Under the pieces are notes generated by a model that was given only the letters and a program-made list of their open reading frames with translations, did not search any database and was not told the origin of the DNA. Source: Bacteroidales bacterium (GTDB taxonomy: Bacteria > Bacteroidota > Bacteroidia > Bacteroidales > FEN-979). Taken from it: a stretch of DNA of 60,839 bases. Numbering within the stretch: the stretch's first letter is position 1; every line of letters begins with the position of its first letter. The stretch is from positions 1 to 60,839 of the forward strand of contig JALNWG010000020.1 of assembly GCA_023231005.1 (NCBI GenBank), read 5' to 3'. A program made the position numbers and the translations under genes. Shown one piece after another: positions 57,960-60,839 of this stretch.

Positions 57960-58035
57960 TTGGAAAAGCCGATTAATTTAGGCATCTTTGACCAGAACAA
58001 ATAACCCCTCTGGGTTCATTGATTGAATTAATCAA
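57960..58035 (+). promoter_or_regulatory. Candidate promoter and hairpin leader of the VIT1/CCC1 gene
   Basis: TTG at 57960-57962 and CATCTTTG at 57983-57990 are spaced by 20 bases and would drive the VIT1/CCC1 gene with a leader of about 50 bases (the -7 box has C for T at its first position). The leader then contains two small hairpins: AACCC/GGGTT (58003-58016) and TTGATT/AATCAA (58019-58035). Iron control through the leader is possible but not shown. Confidence 0.35.
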
Positions 58036-58046
58036 CATTCGTAAAA

Positions 58047-58757
58047 ATGACAAGTTCTAAAGGCACACATAAAGAGGAACACTTGAGAAGTTCTGCTTTT
58101 ATCACTGATATCGTTATTGGCATGTCGGATGGATTGACCGTCCCTTTTGCATTAGCAGCAGGATTGAGCGGAGCAGTTCAACACAATTCAGTGGTTATTA
58201 CAGCCGGTATTGCCGAGATAGTTGCTGGCAGCATTGCGATGGGGTTGGGGGGATATTTGGCTGGTAAAACCGAGCAAGAGCATTATCAATCTGAACTTCA
58301 AAGAGAATATGCTGAAGTGGAAAATATTCCAGAAAAAGAAAAGGATGAGGTTAAACTCATATTCGCCCAATATGGATTAAATGAATCAGCTCAAAACACG
58401 ATATCCGATGAGTTGGCAAAAGATAAAGATAAATGGGTTGATTTTATGTTGAAATATGAATTGGGCTTGGAGAAACCTGATGCAAACCGGGCACGGAATA
58501 GCGCTGCAACGATTGGGATTTCTTACATCGTTGGTGGGTTGATCCCGTTATCTGCATACTTTTTCACACATACTCCATATCAGGGGCTATTGATTTCTGC
58601 TTTACTTACAGTAATTTGCCTTTTCCTGTTTGGATATTTTAAGAGTAAAGTAACCGGACAACCACCTTTGAAAGGGGCATTTAAGGTTACCATGATCGGT
58701 ATAACCGCTGCTGCTGCTGCCTTTTTTGTGGCAAAACTATTCAATCAGCTATTTTAA
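58047..58757 (+). CDS. VIT1/CCC1-family metal (iron/manganese) transporter
   Basis: A 236-residue inner-membrane protein of the vacuolar iron transporter family. Signatures: FITDIVIGMSDGLTVPFALAAGLSGA at the N-terminus, AEIVAGSIAMGLGGYLAGKTE, a cytoplasmic middle with acidic residues (about 75-140) that matches the metal-binding domain, and C-terminal helices. In eukaryotes VIT1/CCC1 load iron or manganese into vacuoles. Bacterial members probably export Fe2+ or Mn2+. It is transcribed rightward with a terminator 28 bases downstream. Confidence 0.85.
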   Translation: MTSSKGTHKEEHLRSSAFITDIVIGMSDGLTVPFALAAGLSGAVQHNSVVITAGIAEIVAGSIAMGLGGYLAGKTEQEHYQSELQREYAEVENIPEKEKDEVKLIFAQYGLNESAQNTISDELAKDKDKWVDFMLKYELGLEKPDANRARNSAATIGISYIVGGLIPLSAYFFTHTPYQGLLISALLTVICLFLFGYFKSKVTGQPPLKGAFKVTMIGITAAAAAFFVAKLFNQLF

Positions 58758-58784
58758 GTAATGCAAAAGGGAACCTGCTGAAGC

Positions 58785-58820
58785 AAGAAAAGCCCCGTTA
58801 AACGGAGCTTTTCTTTTAAT
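58785..58820. terminator. Intrinsic terminator after the VIT1/CCC1 gene
   Basis: AAGAAAAGC pairs with GCTTTTCTT over nine bases, with an inner CCG/CGG around a TTAAA loop, followed by a T-rich tail (TTTTAAT). It would also serve the leftward lipoprotein transcript, whose stop lies 24 bases beyond. Confidence 0.8.
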
Positions 58821-58843
58821 CTGATCCAATAACGGATAGATTA

Positions 58844-59128
58844 CTATTTGTGAGTTTTTTTAGTAGAAGCTGGTTTTATGGCTTTTTTGATCAGGTGTTT
58901 TTTTATCGAATCCTGATGGGCAATCGAATCAGCAACTCTTTTTTGTTCTGCTTGAACCTTGGCAATTGAATCAGCTACTCTTTGTTGGTTAGCCTGAACC
59001 AATGCAATTGAATCAGCCACTCTGGTAGAGTCGGCAATTCTTTTTGCTTCTTTTTCTTTTGCGCTGGGGCCGCATGAAGTCATGAAAGCTACAACACTGA
59101 TAACTAAAATAAATGCAAGTTTTTTCAT
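58844..59128 (-). CDS. Small lipoprotein with a 14-residue repeat
   Basis: A 94-residue protein with lipobox AFMTSCGP (Cys19). The mature part is alpha-helical and rich in Ala, Asp and Ser, with two and a half copies of a RVADSIA.VQA.QQ unit (about 38-80) and a lysine-rich tail. It may form a short coiled coil from the outer or inner membrane, in the manner of Lpp-type lipoproteins; this is inferred from the shape only. A candidate promoter (TATCTTTG on the minus strand, 59162-59155) precedes it. Confidence 0.7.
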   Translation of the reverse strand: MKKLAFILVISVVAFMTSCGPSAKEKEAKRIADSTRVADSIALVQANQQRVADSIAKVQAEQKRVADSIAHQDSIKKHLIKKAIKPASTKKTHK

Positions 59129-59154
59129 TTGTTAATTGATTTTTTAAACGGCGG

Positions 59155-59187
59155 CAAAGATACAACATGAAAAGGGCTGATTCCAAA
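59155..59187 (-). promoter_or_regulatory. Candidate promoter of the small lipoprotein gene
   Basis: TATCTTTG on the minus strand (59162-59155), with TTTG 21 bases upstream (59187-59184). The leader would be about 20 bases. This is the same -7 octamer as before the hydrogenase-receptor gene. Confidence 0.5.
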
Positions 59188-59201
59188 TTTTTTGCCAATT
59201 A

Positions 59202-59221
59202 TTTTTAACATTTTTTAACAT
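59202..59221. repeat. Exact 10-base direct repeat in the lipoprotein / Gly-rich gene spacer
   Basis: TTTTTAACAT occurs twice, end to end, so the copies are one helical turn apart. This AT-rich spacer otherwise has no open frame or hairpin of note apart from the promoters on each side. Confidence 0.55.
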
Positions 59222-59370
59222 TTCCAAAAACCCGCACGGACCGCAAGAACACTGTTAAAAAGGGCAGAATTTTCAGCTAAACAATGTTTCATGTCGATAT
59301 TTTTCGGTTTTATTCTCCGGTAAATTTCCGTCAATCACCTATTAATTTTCCGGTCAGGGAAAAGATCATA

Positions 59371-59378
59371 TAGTTTTG
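59371..59378 (+). promoter_or_regulatory. Weak candidate -7 box for the Gly-rich gene
   Basis: TAGTTTTG fits TAnnTTTG and lies 29 bases before the ATG at 59408. There is no matching upstream TTG, so it is only suggestive. Confidence 0.3.
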
Positions 59379-59407
59379 CCATACGTATAATCAGTAATAC
59401 TTTTTTT

Positions 59408-60457
59408 ATGAAAACTTGTAATTCCGGGGCCCGCCATATAATGACCGGGCTCTTGTTTGTTATCAGCGGATTTTTCCTCACGGCAATTCATGCTGCTCCT
59501 GCAGATTCAGTCCAAACAAAGAAATCGCAGAAGGGCTATCCCTCTTTTTATCATTCGGGATTTACAGTGGATGGTAAGCTAAGCGAATGGCCATCAAAGT
59601 TGTTTTACAACAACACCAGCGCACAGGTGTTGTATGCTGTGGCCAATGACTCCAGGCGATTGTATTTCTGTGTGCAGGTGCTTGAACAATCCCAGCAGAT
59701 GAACATCATTCGTGACGGATTAACTTTTACCATCGAACCCAATGGCAAAAAGAAAGAGGCCTGTTCGATTGTTTTTCCGTTTGGTGCAGTAAGGCCTTAC
59801 AAGGCTCCCTCCGATTCAGGCTCTGGGGACCGGCAGGGCCGGCAGGGAATGGATAACATGGCACCCCCTCCGGGAGACCGTCCGGATCACCGCCAGCAGG
59901 GACCAGGATCATTTACTCAATCCAACGATCGCCAGGGAGGCCATGGGAGGAACGCGATGACACAAAAATCACGCCGGTTCTCAGCAGGGCTTAAGCTAAC
60001 CGGGTTCAACGAAGGCATCGATGGTATTTACCCATGCGATTCTTCGATATCCGGCATCGAAACAGCTCTTGCTTATGATTCCACAGGTGCACTGGTTATC
60101 GAAACCGCTTTCCCGCTTTCCTGTTTTAAACAGGATTTAAAAACGATGAAATATATATCATTAGACTTCGAGATAAAAAGCATGGAAGGGATGTCTCCAA
60201 GGGGCGGTCCTGATGGTGGAGGAAGGCCGGGAGGTGACAGACCCTCCGGAGGGCGCGGCGGAGAAGGCATGCAGGGTGGCGGACCTGGAGGTGGTATGCC
60301 CGGGGGACAGGGCAGTATGGGCGGTGGGCCTGGCAGGGGACAAGGTGGAGGTCCTGGCGGAGAAGGACCCGGAGGGCAACCTTCGGGGATGGATTCACAA
60401 TCCCAATCGAAGACTTACAAAATCTCGCATAAATTCTGCATTGCTTCCACACCCTGA
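59408..60457 (+). CDS. Exported CBM9-like/DOMON-type protein with Gly/Pro-rich insertions
   Basis: A 349-residue protein. A signal peptide of about 30 residues leads to a beta-sandwich that starts GFTVDGKLSEWPSK and continues LYFCVQVLEQSQQM and LTFTIEPNGKK, typical of CBM9-like/DOMON-type (PF06452-like) binding domains. Two low-complexity parts interrupt it: a Gln/Gly/Arg-rich region (about 135-195) and a strongly Gly/Pro/Met-rich region (about 262-335) encoded by a GC-rich stretch, with a short KISHKFCIASTP tail. The domain normally binds glycans or haem-type ligands; here the ligand is unknown. An alternative ATG lies at codon 12. The neighbour on the opposite strand is a glycosidase. Confidence 0.7.
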   Translation: MKTCNSGARHIMTGLLFVISGFFLTAIHAAPADSVQTKKSQKGYPSFYHSGFTVDGKLSEWPSKLFYNNTSAQVLYAVANDSRRLYFCVQVLEQSQQMNIIRDGLTFTIEPNGKKKEACSIVFPFGAVRPYKAPSDSGSGDRQGRQGMDNMAPPPGDRPDHRQQGPGSFTQSNDRQGGHGRNAMTQKSRRFSAGLKLTGFNEGIDGIYPCDSSISGIETALAYDSTGALVIETAFPLSCFKQDLKTMKYISLDFEIKSMEGMSPRGGPDGGGRPGGDRPSGGRGGEGMQGGGPGGGMPGGQGSMGGGPGRGQGGGPGGEGPGGQPSGMDSQSQSKTYKISHKFCIASTP

Positions 60458-60560
60458 ACCAGATGAAAAGGGGATCGAAGCTGCCGCCGCGACAGCCGTG
60501 ACGATGATATGTACATCAGCCCGGGAATCTTATTTACAAAAAAAAGGGAATGTTATTGAA

Positions 60561-60839
60561 TTAATCATTGCTGTTATTGAAAAGCGGGCTATACTTTTTA
60601 TGGATTTCTGTCACCAGTTCGATCGGATTTCCATGAGGTTCATTGTTAAAGGATTGCTGTTGATCAGTCCAGCTCCATTCAAAAGATGCCATTTCTTTGT
60701 CAATGGAATCCATATTCAACTGGATATTATTTTTCAAACTTGTCTTTAGTTTCCCGAAAAACATCTCCCATCTTACCTTGTAATAAGAAGATATTAATCC
60801 TGAAAGATCACGACTTGCATAATCAATAATTGCATTTCC
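60561..60839 (-). CDS. Alpha-N-acetylglucosaminidase (NAGLU, GH89-like), C-terminal part only
   Basis: The frame is open to the right edge and ends at 60561; 92 residues are visible. The window opens in the C-terminal helical domain of NAGLU-type enzymes: IIDYASRDLSGLISSYYKVRWEMFF, matching the family's DYA...SGL...YY..RW..F pattern, then a Phe/Trp-rich helix (MASFEWSWTDQQQSF). The start, signal peptide and catalytic domain are outside the window. The family removes alpha-linked N-acetylglucosamine from glycans such as heparan sulfate. It converges with the Gly-rich gene, with 103 bases between and no strong terminator. Confidence 0.65.
   Translation of the reverse strand, partial: GNAIIDYASRDLSGLISSYYKVRWEMFFGKLKTSLKNNIQLNMDSIDKEMASFEWSWTDQQQSFNNEPHGNPIELVTEIHKKYSPLFNNSND

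Noticed and set aside
60213..60749. Plus-strand open frame of 178 codons overlapping the Gly-rich gene
   Set aside because: It is a byproduct of GC-rich low-complexity sequence; the CBM9-like frame has a signal peptide and domain, and the 3' part is antisense to the NAGLU frame.
1..60839. tRNA or rRNA genes
   Set aside because: I saw no cloverleaf-like block with a conserved TTCGA arm and no rRNA-like segment in the spacers; a tRNA scan would settle this.

Overview
The window looks like part of a chromosome of an anaerobic or microaerobic Bacteroidota bacterium, probably near the Bacteroidales or Marinilabiliales (inferred from gene content only). The signs are FISUMP and SPOR-linked outer-membrane proteins, an ExbB-ExbD-ExbD-TonB cluster with a PstS-like lipoprotein, an 11-subunit complex I without NuoEFG, the scarcity of Shine-Dalgarno sequences, and Bacteroidota-type promoter boxes (TAnnTTTG, with TTG or TTTG upstream).

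Layout. 1-4773 (minus): transglutaminase-like protein, FISUMP protein, glycyl-tRNA synthetase and a YdcF-like protein cut by the window edge. 4870-8713 (plus): rubrerythrin-like protein, RAYT-type transposase, CstA and GPP34, followed by a relic of a dicarboxylate symporter. 8861-11315 (minus): thioesterase, DHA2 exporter, TspO. 11479-18290 (minus): a seven-gene hdrCBA-flxDCBA operon, predicted to be an electron-bifurcating NADH/heterodisulfide-reductase-type complex. 18554-23302 (plus): a sensor kinase and a hybrid kinase. 23369-29082 (minus): Ton energy-transduction cluster, TPR protein and PstS-like lipoprotein. 29167-39625 (minus): nuoABCDHIJKLMN and two small genes. 39797-41740 (plus): B12/radical SAM protein. 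41731-44911 (minus): TPR protein and SPOR outer-membrane protein. 45074-53513 (minus): a chemosensory operon with the gene set of the Wsp pathway. 53599-55425 (plus, divergent): an [FeFe]-hydrogenase-like sensor fused to a chemoreceptor signalling domain. 55506-60839: outer-membrane proteins, a lipase-like lipoprotein, a VIT1/CCC1 transporter, a small lipoprotein, a Gly-rich secreted protein and the C-terminus of an alpha-N-acetylglucosaminidase.

How it fits together. The Hdr-Flx operon and the 11-subunit complex I suggest metabolism centred on NADH, ferredoxin and thiol/disulfide electron flow. The most unusual locus is the Wsp-like operon. Its output gene is a REC-histidine kinase instead of a diguanylate cyclase, and an 85-base divergent spacer separates it from the soluble hydrogenase-chemoreceptor fusion. 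I read this as a candidate H2- or redox-sensing, probably non-motility, signalling system.

A second pattern cuts across genes and spacers: at least six degenerate arrays with a 7- or 8-base period, two or three of them translated inside genes. No tRNA, rRNA, CRISPR array or insertion sequence was recognised, and no gene-free stretch exceeds 300 bases.
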